From Alnus glutinosa (Eukaryota > Streptophyta > Magnoliopsida > Fagales > Betulaceae): 64,000 nucleotides of DNA. Below, in pieces: positions 45,111 through 57,559 of this stretch (positions within the stretch are counted from its first letter, which is position 1; the number at the start of each line of letters is the position of its first letter). Under the pieces are notes generated by a model. The model was not told the DNA's origin. It worked only from the letters and a program-made list of their open reading frames with translations, and made no database searches. A program made the position numbers and the translations under genes. The stretch covers positions 2,001,501 through 2,065,500 of the forward strand of contig NC_084892.1 of the NCBI RefSeq assembly GCF_958979055.1, in the 5' to 3' direction.

Positions 45111-46917
45111 CAACTCTTGAGTAAAGGTGGTTAGGAATTGTGTCTTGGAGTAGCAATGTATCATATCTTTTCATTTTAACCTATATTAGGTTTTTTTTTT
45201 TAATTAAATAAAGAAGACGGTGTTAAAGTATTGATTAAATGAAATGATTAATTTACTTTTTTTTATCAGCTTAAGCTTTTAAGATAAATGGTGATTTAAC
45301 GAGATATTAGAAAAGAGGTCTTGAATTCCAATCTTATCTTTTTCATTTATCTCATATTTTAATTAAATATTTTACGTGTTGAGTTTCACTTATTAAAAAA
45401 AGAGAGATGATTTAAAGTCAAATTCACGATCTCACCGATACATAGGGCGATTTGGGGGGTGAGTTTTAATGAGGTAATCGTGGCTCCAAACACGTAGATA
45501 GTGATATCATGATTCCGTGGCGGAGATTTGACCTTGGTAGACTATAATATCGCCTGTTGCCTTTTTGAGGTTGGTGTGGTCGACTGAATTAGCTTTTGGA
45601 AAATCAAAAGCTACAGACACGATGCATTGCATTGTTTAGAGCTTTCAGACCACAACTAAACTCCGTGCATGTTGACTACTTCAAGCAGATTTGATTCGTT
45701 TTATTAGGCATCTGCTTATGACTTTAAGTAAGGCATAGGCCTTGTTTGGTAAATTCCCCCTAATTTTTTAAAGTTTTTGGACACCTTCTCATCTCCACAA
45801 GTTTTTCCAAACCCTATTCTTAGGAGAAAATATTTGAGGGCATATCTCACTGATGGCCACCCTAATTAAAAGGAGAAATGATATTTGAATGACGTTTACC
45901 GTCATCTGAAAGCTTTTTTAATAAAAAATAAATTTTTTTTTTACTCTGATGTGAAATTAGAAGTTTTTTTATTAAAAAATTTCTTTTTTAATGAAAAGGA
46001 GCGGGCAGGGGCGGCTGTTTTGCCCCTACCTATCATTGCTCAATTAAAAGAGAATCTAGAAAGGAAAGATGCGGCTACTAGTAATTATATTACTAATAGA
46101 AGATAGACACTGATTAGAAGATAATTTGTGCATGTATTTCTCAACTCTGTAAATTATTATATTGTATATTTATGTTGTAGTTTCTGGCATGCATTCCTTA
46201 ACTTTCTCTATCAAACATTTCTAAGTGTGAAAGCTTTTCAATCTAATTAACACTGATTAGAAGATAGACATGGAGCTGGAAGCCAAAAAGAGCTTCAAAA
46301 GTCGAATCTTTGGGGGGAGAAAAGGTGATTACAAAGAATCTAGTGTGACATGACACTAACAATCCTCCAAGAATTTTAGGTTTGGAATGGACAGTGGGAA
46401 ATTTAGAATTCATCAATCTTATCAACCCTGTTTTTCCCTGTTTTTTCTTTTCTCCGGTGCTTTTGGTAAAGATGTTTTCAACCTTGTCAGACGTCCAACA
46501 ATGCAATGTAATGCTAATCGAGAAATCATACTTCCATTTTATTATAATATTATTATTTTACTTTGTTGATCTAATAGTTTCAATTAGTTCTTGTTTAAAA
46601 AAAATTACAAAAACTAACCGGCAGTCCGTCATCGTTACGTCGACATATATAATAGTTGTAGAATAAAAATAATAAGAAAATCTATCGTTTTAGAATGCAT
46701 TTTTAAAAAAAAATTTAATTTAAAAACGTAGAAAAATTTAACTTTTCAAAACGTAGGTAAGTGGTGTGTTTTTAAAAACACAAGATTTTAAAAGTTAAAC
46801 TGTAATTTTAAAACTCAAGTTGCAATTTTATTCAACGCTCAACTGCATTTTAAAAAATCATATTTCAAATACATTTAAAATGTATAATTTTAACTTTGCA
46901 CATTAAAAATCACATGG
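45111..46917. other. Intergenic AT-rich DNA
   Basis: No gene, RNA gene or clear element was recognised. The sequence is T/A-rich with short low-complexity runs. Confidence 0.45.
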
Positions 46918-47085
46918 GAAATGCTAGACATTCTAAATTTTTTTCTCAAAAGTTGGTTTCTAAATGATGTGTCACAATCTCATGTGATCTATCATTTTAA
47001 AAATTTTGCTATAGTTTCATAGGATTGTGACACATCTTTTTAAAAATCAACTTTAAAAAAAAAATAATAGAATGTCTAGCATTTC
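46918..47085. mobile_element. Foldback MITE
   Basis: Starts GAAATGCTAGACATTCT and ends with its exact inverse AGAATGTCTAGCATTTC. Pairing continues inward through AAAAGTTGxTTTxTAAA and GATGTGTCACAATC in both arms, leaving a short loop. No definite target duplication. Confidence 0.8.
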
Positions 47086-48017
47086 TCGTATTGCAAACCT
47101 AATCTACTATTTTCTTTCACCAATGTCTCACCTTTGGACCGACGGGCCAAACTTTCTCGTAATATGCTTGTCAGTTGTTATTAATGGGCTTCATGGGCCG
47201 TTCTTCCCAGATATTTTACGCGCTAGAGGTTCAGCAACGAACTTTCACTTCTAACGTGAAGGAAGCATGATTTTTTTTTTTTTTTTTTGTTGATAAATAA
47301 GGAAGCGCGATTTTGAATCAATCTACTTTGGGCTTCATTGAATACCCAATCTTTAATGTTCTTGATTATGAGATTTGGTAACCTCCTAATGTAATTAGAT
47401 TAGCGTATAAGACAAATTTCAAGTGCTATTAGTTGCACAAATCTAATTGAATAGTTGTTACTCTGCCCGACCATAAATGAAAGTGTAGAAAGGTGAACAC
47501 AAACAAACGCTCTTCCTATAATATGTTTAAATGAATCAAGAAAGGCAGCCGGGGCTAAGCCATTCATTGGTTTATTAGCGATTCTACTAATATGATGAAT
47601 CTGCTAACTGAAAAGACATGAGGAGATGTTTAGCATTAGTCAGGTACGATCAATGAGGAGAGATGTATGCTTACAAAAAAGTTGAAATGGGTTAAAATAA
47701 TATGCTTAAAAAAATTATATAAAAAAAAAATCAATATATATTAGAGTAAGTCAAGTTGGGTATGTCTGGTTTTCCAACACCCTAAATCTAATTAGATTGG
47801 GTCAAAATTAACCTTATCTTATCCGATAAATTGATTAGGGGAAGGGAAAACTCAATCGCACCTCATCATTTTGGGTCGAAATTGTCGAGTTAGGGCTGAT
47901 CTAATGAACAAACCTTCTTACAAGGAATAATTCAAACTTCTTGTTTATATGTTGTTATAAAGTGAAGAGTATCGAACACCACTTGGAGAAAAATAAAAAG
48001 TTACTAATAGGGATGGG

Positions 48018-48197
48018 CGAAATGATCCCTACACTCATTTCTCACAACAGCTTCACAACAAGCTGACGTAGCTGGTAATATTTTATTATTTTTTTGTTTT
48101 GTTTTCATTTCTTTTTGTAAAAAAATAATAAAATATTACCAGCCACGTCAGCTTGTTGTGGGGCTGTTGTGAGAAATGAGTGTAGGGATCATTTCTC
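48018..48197. mobile_element. Near-perfect hairpin MITE with 11-bp target duplication
   Basis: Arms of ~75 bp pair almost perfectly: the left begins GAAATGATCCCTACACTCAT and the inverted right begins GAGAAATGATCCCTACACTC. Both run through CACAACAAGCTGACGT and GGTAATATTTTATTATTTTT. An exact 11-bp repeat ATAGGGATGGG flanks it at 48007-48017 and 48198-48208. The high arm identity suggests a recent insertion; the hairpin could feed small-RNA production. Confidence 0.9.
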
Positions 48198-48433
48198 ATA
48201 GGGATGGGAAGTCGAGCCGAAGAAGTCTTTTCGTCGGGCCAATTAAACTGAAGCTGTGACGCCTTCAACTTCTAGAGTACTTAATGAATTTCCAAACATA
48301 AGTAAAATAAAATGAACCCAATTCTAGAATGCGAAGAGAAAATAAATTTATAACTAAGAAGGTATTAAATATCATATATAATACATTTGGACAATAGTTT
48401 ACAGTATAGTTGCAATTTATTTATGTATCAGGT

Positions 48434-48768
48434 TTAAATCGTGACGAAGTATAGATATAAAATTATATAAATCAGTCATAACTCGACCTATTTAATTAAA
48501 CGGATCAGACCCCTTAATTCTAACCTGGTAATTTCGGGTCGGGTTTGAATCATGTTGAAGCATGAATATAAGACTATATAAGTCAACCTTAACTCGACCC
48601 ATTTAATGCAATGGGTCAAATCCCTAAATTATAACTCGTTAATTTTGTGTCGAGTTCGAATTGTATTGAGTCATGAGTATAAGACTTTATAAATTAATAT
48701 TATCTCGAACCATTTAATTAAACAAGTTAGACTTTCAATTATAACCCATTAATTCTATGTTGATTCGT
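48434..48768 (+). repeat. Three degenerate ~111-bp tandem units
   Basis: Units start at about 48434, 48545 and 48656. Each has a block like GAAGCATGAATATAAGACTATATAA, then CTCGACCCATTTAAT, then a TTAATTxxxACxxxTTAATTT stretch. Such TCGGGTC/CGACCC-type repeats are common in plant non-autonomous elements; no protein is encoded. Confidence 0.65.
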
Positions 48769-49403
48769 ATTAAATTTGTAGGTAGTGTGAAAAATTACCA
48801 TCTTAGGTTAGTGTAAGATTCATTCAAGCACGAATGCTGATGGATCATGGAACAATAATAATTGAATAAAGTAGAAATATAAAAAGGAGGGACGCTAGAA
48901 GGAATTGAATATTCACGCGCGGGTTCTGAGAACATTAATTCCGGCTTAATTTCGTTGCGGAGATAATTAATATGTCTTACAAACAATTTATTATAAGATA
49001 TTATTCGGCCTCTAGAAGGAAAGTGACAGGGTTGGAATTAACTCTCCGTGACGACTTAATATTTCCTCTCTTTTTATCTTGTTTCCGGTAGAGCAAGGTT
49101 TTTATATATATATAGATTTCCGGTAGAGCAAGTTGGATCATTCTTTATTTTTCTTCAAGGTATCATTACATAATGTGCTTTGTCAGAATTGCCTTAACAA
49201 GGATTTATGTATATATCAAAGACATTGGCGAATCAATGTCAAACTCTTTGTATGATACCGTTCGATAAAGGATTGGGATCGGGGGGGGTAATTAGTTGTT
49301 TGGAATAATTAATGTGAGGGTAGGTTGACTTCTCACTTGTCTGGATTATTTTGATGAATAGTTAATTACACTCTTTCTAAATTTGTTGGAGAAATAGAAA
49401 GAG

Positions 49404-49785
49404 AAAGCGCACCAGGTGAAATATGACTTTAAAGATAGAGAGAAAACAACTCTAATATATGAATGCCAAAATCTTAAAAATGCAAATTGCAATGTCAAAC
49501 TCTTTGTGTAATACGTCTTGAAAATGATCGTAATCGAGTGTAATTAATTGTCTGTATTGCATGCAATATAAGATAGTTATTGTAATAAGGTAAGCGCACA
49601 GGGTTTAATATGACTTTAAAGAGAGAGAGAGAACAACTCTAATATTTGAAGGTCAAAATCTTATAAATACAGACTGCTATGTCAAACTCTTTGCATAATA
49701 TGTTTTGAAAATGACAGTAATCGAGTGTAATTAATTGTCTGTATTGCATGTAATATAGGGTAATTATTGTAATAAGGTAGGTAGC
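49404..49785 (+). repeat. Two ~187-bp tandem units
   Basis: Units share GCGCAC(C)AGG...AATATGACTTTAAAG, CTCTAATATxTGAAxG, TGTCAAACTCTTTG and CGAGTGTAATTAATTGTCTG. Partial copies lie on both sides (about 49190-49320 and 49820-49880), so the array once had more units. Confidence 0.8.
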
Positions 49786-49889
49786 TCCCGAACTATATGG
49801 ACTAATAGGCTAATGGCTAATACACGGCTCTAATATATGAAAGGTCAAAATCTTAGAAATGTAGACAGAGAAATAGAGAGATATTGTGT

Positions 49890-52160
49890 AGGAGATTAAA
49901 AAAAAAAGGATTAAATAGATTAGGGTCAAGATCTTTGTTGGCCAAAAAAAAAGGTCTATATGGCACGTTATATCTCATTGCTTAATTTCTTAATGTCAAC
50001 CAACGTGCAGTTGCCTGTATGGAAAGGGTAATAGCATTAATATATATGAGGGCTCCACCTTCCCCTCACTTAGTCAACTATCACTTAAATGCGTTGTTCT
50101 CTAAGGTCAACTTCCTTGTTTCCACTTGTTTGAAGAGCCATAAAGATTTCATATTTGTCAATTCAACCACCATATGGAAGCAATAGGCATAAGCAAAGGC
50201 TTCTTAAAGATTAGGTGATGATACTTTGTAGCTTGCACGTCACTCGAACATTTTTATCCATTGTCTATGAATTTAGTTTACTTTTTATTTTCTTTAGCAT
50301 TGAAGATGCTTATAGAAAATTTCATTTAAAAAAAAAAAAAGTTCTAATTTTCGAAACATGTATAATCACTAGCAACATGGCCATCTCTACGGGATCATGG
50401 ACATAACATACGGCCATATCTTTGCAGCAGTACTTGTGTTCTAATATTCTTCTCGTATAAGTTTAGAGAGAGAGAGTGTGTGGGGACAATTTTCTTTCTT
50501 TCTTTAGGCATGGTGTATCGCATGCACAAAAAACAATCCCTATAAGTTTATGTAATGAAGACTTTTTTCTTTCTTTATTTCTGTGAGAAGTCAATAACAC
50601 ATAAGCCAGTCTTCGTTATGGCCGGAAAGAAAGCCGCAAATCAAGACAAATGAGAATGGAATTGAAACGGAGTGCTGCGGGTGCACATATTAGTCCCACA
50701 GATTGCTGGGAAAGTCACTCCGCGCGTCTCTGATGAAAGATCCCGATACTTTTTGACTTCTGCTTACGGCTGCCGGATGGTTGGATTGCTTGCGTGCCAT
50801 TACCATTCAACGGTCCTAGCTCTCCTAACCACAACAAACACGTCTAGAATCTCAACCACATTAGTAAATGCTCTATCCCCTGCTTCCTAGCTAGTTGACT
50901 TACGCCAACACCCACTGAAATCATTCATTGCTCCAAACGCAATATAAAAAGCATCTACTTCAGTGAACCCTGGAAATATATAGGTACTAAAATGCAGTGA
51001 ATAATACATAAGAGTTAGGATCACTACCACATATAATAAAAGAATATAGGAATTAAAAATAAGAAAAAAAAAAAAATCATCATAAAAAGCTTAAAAGGAT
51101 CAATTTTTTAAAAGTTGTCCCGCAGAATTTTATTAGTAAAATTTGTTCTTTCATTAATGCTAATTTTAGAGGAATGGAATCCCCTATTGGGAATCCGACC
51201 CAATTATCCTTTTCCTTTTTAATTGGGCAAGAGATGTGAGGGAGACTGGTGGAGCTCTCCCCTGCTCGAACAAGGGCTCTTTGTCTAAGTAAGAGGCTCA
51301 CTGTAAACCTAGGCTCGTTGCTCGGACAATGAGATGCATAGAGCCATCTCTCACATTTTTTTATGCAATTTTCCTTCTCCCCTCTTTAGACAAGAGATTG
51401 CATAAGATCTCCATTTCATTTGGGAGGACTCAATGAAATCACATCTAACTCAAATTCTAGATTTTCGAATTACTTTAAAAAGTTTGAAAGTATATATATA
51501 TATATATAACATATGTAACTACCAAGTAGAGCCATAACCCACCCCCTCGCAAAAAGAGAAGTTTTTCCTTGCACATGATCTTCTATGTATGCAACATATG
51601 GTCATTTCGATAATTCTCATATTAGATTTCAAGTGCTCTATTGAATCCGGGCATTTTAGGAAGGTTGAGATATGGAAAGACATCTCGCTACCTGTACATG
51701 CAATCATGCATGTGCCAAATTTAGAGAAGAACAAGTTAATTTAGGTTAATGCATGTAGGCAAATGTGGCAGCACATCGTTGAGATATGTGAAAGGCAGAA
51801 TTCTCATGAACAAAGATATTTTTACGTGGTGCACTGCAAAGAGTTCTTACTTCTTGGCAATGGGAGATTTGAAAAACAAGACCCATTACTATGTTTTTCT
51901 TTAAATGGCATCGGAGGCAGATAGCTTAATTCACGGTCAGATGTAGTTGGAAACGGTAACAATCAAGTCGATCGTTTTTCTTTCTTACTGTGTATATGAT
52001 ATATGATAAATGATAATATCAATTCACTTTCAGCGATCCAACATGTTATTTTTTTACAACAAATATTATATCTTATATAATTAATATTTTGCATAAACAT
52101 CTTTGATTTTAAAAATAATTCTTTTTTCTCATCTGTCGGCCATAACCAAATGAAAACTGT
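49890..52160. other. Intergenic DNA before the PAN-domain gene
   Basis: Nothing recognised apart from A/T tracts and a short (TA)n at 51491-51507. The stretch 50650-50890 is less AT-rich but has no protein resemblance I can support. Confidence 0.4.
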
Positions 52161-52168
52161 TATATATG
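52161..52168 (+). promoter_or_regulatory. Likely TATA box of the PAN-domain gene
   Basis: TATATATG lies 91-98 bp before the start codon, implying a leader of about 60-65 nt. Confidence 0.45.
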
Positions 52169-52258
52169 GTACTCACAGTATCATAATCCCTTTTCATGGC
52201 TCCTTCTGAAAATTGAGCTCCCACTCAAATCTGCGTTAAATCTCTATCTCCTCCCACA

Positions 52259-53734
52259 ATGGATAGACTCATCAACTTGGTGGTCATTCGTCCACGGGAA
52301 ACTCAGCTCCTCCTCTTCACAACGTCCATTCTCTTCACGTATATTACTACTCTATCCACCGCCCAAGAGCTTCTCCAAGCAGGCTTCAAAGCCACCCCAA
52401 ACCCGAAGATCTCAACGTTCCAGCCCCTCCTCAACGACTCCACAGGCAATTTCTCGCTCGCTTTCCTCCGAGTCAACAAGACCCAGCTGGCCCTCGCGGT
52501 CCTCCACGTGCCTTCCTCCGAGCCACTCTGGCTGGCCAACCCAACCGACCTGGCCAGCTGGTCCGACCACACGCAGCTCTTCTTCAACGGCAGTCTCATG
52601 ATTTCGGATCCCCACTCGAGGGTGTTTTGGTCAACTCCAACAAACGGTGACCTCGTTGTGCTCCTCAACTCCTCGAATCTGCAAGTACAGAAGAAGCTAG
52701 ACCAAGACTCCTCCTCGGTTCTCTGGCAAAGTTTTGACTTTCCCACTGATACCCTCGTCGAGAACCAAAATTTCACGGCCACCCAGTCGTTGATCTCACA
52801 AAATGGGCTTTGCTCTATGCGCTTAGGGTCCAACTTTATAGGCTTATACGCAAATTTTCAAGAGAACTACGACCAGATATATTGGAAACACACAGCGTTA
52901 GAGGCCAAAGCAGCAATAGTCGAGGGACAAGGACCGATTTACGTCCGAGTCAACTCCGATGGCTATTTGGGTATGTACCAAAACGGAACGACACCAGTGG
53001 ACGTCGAACCCTTCCGCAGCTTTCAAAGATCCATCAACGGGTTTCTGCGGCTCCGGTTAGAACCGGACGGAGACCTCAAAGGATATTACTGGGACGGGTC
53101 CAGTTGGATCTTGAACTACCAGGCGATCTCAGACACGTGCGAGCTCCCAAGCCCGTGCGGCCCCTACGGTTTGTGCATGCCCGGGTCCGGTTGCTCCTGT
53201 CTGGATAACCGGACAGAGTTTCGGTCCGGTGTGGACTGTGCTCCCGTGGAAACCGGCAACTTTTGCGGCGAAAAGGTAGTGAAGGACAACTTCAAGGCTC
53301 TGACGAGGAGCGGGGTGGAGCTACCGTACAAGCAGCTAATGCAGTACGAAACGACGTCGTCGCTGGAGCAGTGCGAGGGTCTGTGCGAAAACAACTGTAG
53401 TTGTTGGGGGGTAGTGTACAACAATGCATCCGGGTTTTGTTACGTGCTGGACTATCCGATCCAAACGTTGGTGGCGGTTGGGGATGAGAGTAAGGTGGGT
53501 TATTTTAAGGTGAGGGAAGGTGCAGGGAAGAGGAAAAGGAATGCGGGTGTTGTATTTGCCTATGCGGTGGTTGGCGGGGTCATAGTGGTCTTGATTGGGA
53601 TTATCGGGTTTTGGACGTACAGGACTTGGTGGCGGAGGAAGAGGAACCAGGAGGAGGAGGGCGACTTTTCACCCGGCCCGTATAAGAATCTCGGGTCGGC
53701 AAGCTTCAAGTCCATCGAGATGTCCAGTAGATAG
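52259..53734 (+). CDS. S-locus lectin/PAN-domain single-pass membrane protein without kinase (At5g03700-like)
   Basis: A single uninterrupted exon, 491 aa. A signal peptide or anchor covers residues ~16-36 (QLLLFTTSILFTYITTLSTA). A bulb-type lectin region follows (~50-170) with WQSFDFPTDT at 156-165, then an S-locus glycoprotein/EGF-like Cys cluster (CELPSPCGPYGLCMPGSGCSC), a PAN/Apple domain (~330-420), a transmembrane helix (~430-452, AGVVFAYAVVGGVIVVLIGI) and a 33-residue basic/acidic tail. It looks like the ectodomain of a G-type lectin receptor kinase but ends without a kinase. That is normal for this subfamily (At5g03700 is alike, from memory), so it is not truncated. The ligand is unknown; a co-receptor or decoy role is speculation. 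GC content exceeds its surroundings, usual for intronless genes. Confidence 0.92.
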   Translation: MDRLINLVVIRPRETQLLLFTTSILFTYITTLSTAQELLQAGFKATPNPKISTFQPLLNDSTGNFSLAFLRVNKTQLALAVLHVPSSEPLWLANPTDLASWSDHTQLFFNGSLMISDPHSRVFWSTPTNGDLVVLLNSSNLQVQKKLDQDSSSVLWQSFDFPTDTLVENQNFTATQSLISQNGLCSMRLGSNFIGLYANFQENYDQIYWKHTALEAKAAIVEGQGPIYVRVNSDGYLGMYQNGTTPVDVEPFRSFQRSINGFLRLRLEPDGDLKGYYWDGSSWILNYQAISDTCELPSPCGPYGLCMPGSGCSCLDNRTEFRSGVDCAPVETGNFCGEKVVKDNFKALTRSGVELPYKQLMQYETTSSLEQCEGLCENNCSCWGVVYNNASGFCYVLDYPIQTLVAVGDESKVGYFKVREGAGKRKRNAGVVFAYAVVGGVIVVLIGIIGFWTYRTWWRRKRNQEEEGDFSPGPYKNLGSASFKSIEMSSR

Positions 53735-56520
53735 ACGATAATGATTAATGAGGATGACGCAAGGGATGACATATTTGCGGTGTTTGACCGACCGTGATGT
53801 TAACCACTAACTCAGTTTGGTATTAGTGGTTGTGGGGCCGAGGCTAATCTTTATTTTATCTTTTTGTCTAATGTGAATCTGTGATTACTTGAATCCATGT
53901 TATCTGTACGTGCAGCCCGTGAGCTGAGCAGCCTGAACTTGCATGGCTCTAAGTGCGTCCGTAAGTGCCCCACGTCCCGACATTTGGAGGTTTCACTGAA
54001 GAGACATGTTACATGTATTTTAAATTAATTATAAAATTTATAAAATTCACGTGTAGATTTTATAATTTTAATAGTTAATTTAAAAAAATAATGGAAAAAA
54101 AATGTAGAAGTAATTTGCAAAAACCATTTTTTTTTTTTAATCAAATCCTCCCATTAGAGATTTTAATACACATTCACTATAGTGAAGGTGAAACACGCGC
54201 TCATGGGAGGATGTGATAAGTGCCATTATTATTGAGACCTGCTCCATGTATATTTCTAATCTTATTTTTTATATATTTTTCTTCAAATTAATCATTAAAT
54301 CTATAAGTCTTATAAATTTAATAATTATATTTTTTTTTTTTAAAAAAAAAGTACACGGAGATAAAAACAAAGATGTACCAAATATATAAAAGAAGCATTT
54401 CTCTTCCACTAAATACAAATTTGTATATGCCTCATGCATAATGTTGAACCTTTTTCCTTTAGAAATAAAATATTCAAAGAAACAGGGCAAAAATATACAC
54501 ATATACCAGGATTGTTTTGGCGTTTTCTATCCGAATTTCAGCGAATTCGGACGGGAAATCAGAAAGGAGTGTGAGTATTGAGGTGTCCAAATAGGTCTTC
54601 AAGCTGCCAGTGGTGTATAATCCACCTGATTGGGCACCTTGTGATGTGCATCCCCTCTCTCATTTTCTGCTTGAATTTCAAATAATTTGGGCAAATTGTA
54701 AAAGTTTATGGGCCTTACTCATTTTCAAAAGACACCTTGAGAGAGGAGGGGTGTCCATGACTTATAAAGCTCACAACCCAGGCATACCTTGATAATGTGG
54801 GACTCTTAACACGCTCCTTCACGTGTGGCATCTTTTTGGCCAAACACATGTTCAACATCAGGAGGGAAAGCTCAACATTGTCTAAGGACTTGTGGCTCTG
54901 ATACCATGTAAAAGTTCATGAGTCTTACTCACTCTCAAAAGACGCCTTGAGAGAGGAGGGGTGTCCATGACTTATAAAGTCCACAACCCAAACATACCTT
55001 GATAATGTGGGACTCTAAACAACTCCAAAAGACCTAAGTCCAAAATATATCATTTACTATTTGGTTGTATCACATGACCAAAGAGTCTAACCATAGCCTC
55101 AAAGGCTCAAGGACCTCATTCTACAGCTTAGAAAAAAACAACGGTAATTAGAAATTCTTTTGGAAGTTTGTGAGTCGTCAAAACTGGATTTTAATTGGTT
55201 GACAAAGCAGTATATACTTATGGACAGATAATAATAATAAAAAAATTGTTGCATTTAACGGTAAATATGGTGCCTTATTATTAAAAAATATTAAATGATG
55301 TGACAATATATATATATATATAAAAGATACTTGTGAATCGGTGGTTGTTGGAGAAGGAAGGCGGAGGGTGTTTTGCTGCATGACGTAAGGCATGACACAT
55401 TAGATTGGCAATGCCTTGAACGTTGTAGATGGATGTTAAGAAACGTGGATCATAAGGACAACAAACTGCAATTTATAAAAGAGAAAGTCTAAATCATCCT
55501 CTCATTTAATTTTATCTAATTAATTAAGAACTTTCCCTGCATTTCCCATTTAGGTATATTAATATAGGACGACTTTCCATTTTTTTCTTCCTAAGCCAAT
55601 CAGGGAAGGGTTATAAGAAGGGGACTTTCCCATATTTTTGATCGAAAAGAAAGAAACAATGTGAGACTAGTCGAGAATGCTTTCAAATACAAAGTTAAAA
55701 ATGGCCCATTGAATTACATAATGTGCACAAAAAGATGCACTACAAGTAAATATTATATGTGTATAATAATAATACATATAAATATGTATAGATATTTTAT
55801 ATGACAACTTGTGTGTGTTCTTTTTATTATCTTTGGATGCATAATAAGTAGCTTGAGATTTGAGAAGATCTTTGACTCGTCTATGCACTTCTTGCATTTT
55901 ATATTCCTCAGCAGTTTCATCTTTCAGGATATGGACTCCACTCACTCTCTCTCTCTCTTATATATACACATTCGTATATATCTTGTTGTGTTTAAATAAT
56001 CATATATATCTATAGTATAAAATATTTGCCGCCAGGCTGGAAGTAGAATTTTTGTAGAGGCAAAACTAAAAGGAAAGATTTTTTGGGGGTTAAAATTTTA
56101 TTTCAAAGAAAAAAATTAAAAAACATGTAAAGGCTTGGGGCCGGGGCTGAAGCCGAGTAATGTTATAAGTCACTCTTGTATCCCTCTAATAATAATATGA
56201 CTTTTAAAATTACTTTTGAACTTGTGACTAATTCAATAATGATCTTAAAAGTCATCTTATTTTTAAAAAAAATAAAATAAAATAAAACTTTTAAAATAAC
56301 TCGCTCAAGCCCCCTAACCTCAACGTAATTCCACACTTGTTTGGTGCGTTTGCACGTAAATGGTGGCTACCACACTGTTTAACATGTTTTGCATAATCCT
56401 ATTACGTATGGGAATTACTGTTGGCGTAATGTGAAATTATAGGTTCAAGGGAGAAGAAGAAAAAAAGAACAAAATTTTTAAAATCAAGAAAAAATATATA
56501 TTATCCGTTAAATACATGTC
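53735..56520. other. Intergenic DNA with a short-repeat pair
   Basis: The first ~250 bp are likely 3' UTR of the PAN-domain gene. At 54698-54815 and 54907-55024 are two ~118-bp copies (offset 209) containing CCTTGAGAGAGGAGGGGTGT and TACCTTGATAATGTGGGACT. A (TA)n is at 55309-55322. No gene supported. Confidence 0.6.
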
Positions 56521-57513
56521 AATTTAATGAGTCCTAAATATTTCTCCCAACCTAATTTAAAAGAAAAATCTGTCATTTTGAGAAACAAACGAAGCTTTAG
56601 AGCTAATAAAGATTCTTTAAATTCATTAAAAATACTTGTACTACTTTTAATAAATAATTCAAAATCTACCGTCCCTAATGAGAAAATGGTCGTGATCTTA
56701 AGGCTTCGGGTTCCTGGGTCCAATCCTCCCAACTCCAAGTGTAGCCCAAAACTTTGGACCCAAACTGCCATCAGTTTTAGATGGAAATCAGGCTTTGGAC
56801 GGCTCACCAGTCACCCCGCCGAAGAAAGAGCCCAAAACCACGCGAAGCGATTTCTTCACTCGCGTGTCCGCTCACGCTGTGGCGGGCGGCGAATCCAACA
56901 GAGACCCATCCCACTTCTCGCCCTTCTCTACGGTCCTATCCCATTCTCACCTCGCTTTGTCAATCTCCAACCTTTAGTCCTTGCCTTTCTCTTAGGTGTA
57001 TATATATATATAACGTTGTATTATGATTTATGAACAAAACGTCCATTTGTTTACCACCCTTTGGATATTATTCGTGTAAATCATCCACATGCTCTTACAG
57101 GTTGCGACGGGGATCGGTGGTTCTTGAACACTCTTCTGCCACTTCACAGCGCCATTTCCTCTGCTTGCCCGGCGTCCACGCTCCCCAATGAGGCCAAAAC
57201 CTCCTCCGAAGGTTCATCTTTTCCTATACGAATTTCGAAGGTTGTTACTGTTTTGTTATTTGCATCAATGGTCTTCATCTATGTTGAGGTGAGTATTTTT
57301 TTGAATTTCGATAAAGATTTTGTATGCTTTAGTTCCTTGAGTTTAAGTGTAAGTTTTTGCTAGTTTGAAGGTTCGTCTTGGCAAGGGCGTCTCCGACATA
57401 ATAGCATCCTCTTCCTTTCCTTTCATGGCCAAAATTTAAAATATTGATGTACAAGTGTGTATCAATGTTAACATGTTTTTTTAAAAAAATTAAATAATGT
57501 AGAATATATACAT

Positions 57514-57517
<4 letters not shown>

Positions 57518-57556
<39 letters not shown>
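57518..57556. repeat. Long poly-T tract
   Basis: About 39-46 consecutive T with AT-rich borders; it could be the tail of a minus-strand retroposon, but no body is recognisable beside it. Confidence 0.85.

Positions 57557-57559
<3 letters not shown>

Noticed and set aside
45885-46106. 73-codon open frame with a basic C-terminus
   Set aside because: Low-complexity Phe/Lys-rich start, no family resemblance; likely chance in AT-rich DNA.
50650-50890. GC-balanced open frame of 72 codons
   Set aside because: No protein similarity, no splice or promoter context, and too short to support.
52303-52833. 176-codon open frame antisense to the lectin/PAN gene
   Set aside because: It mirrors a GC-rich real exon on the other strand, has no recognisable domain and odd composition; treated as a shadow.
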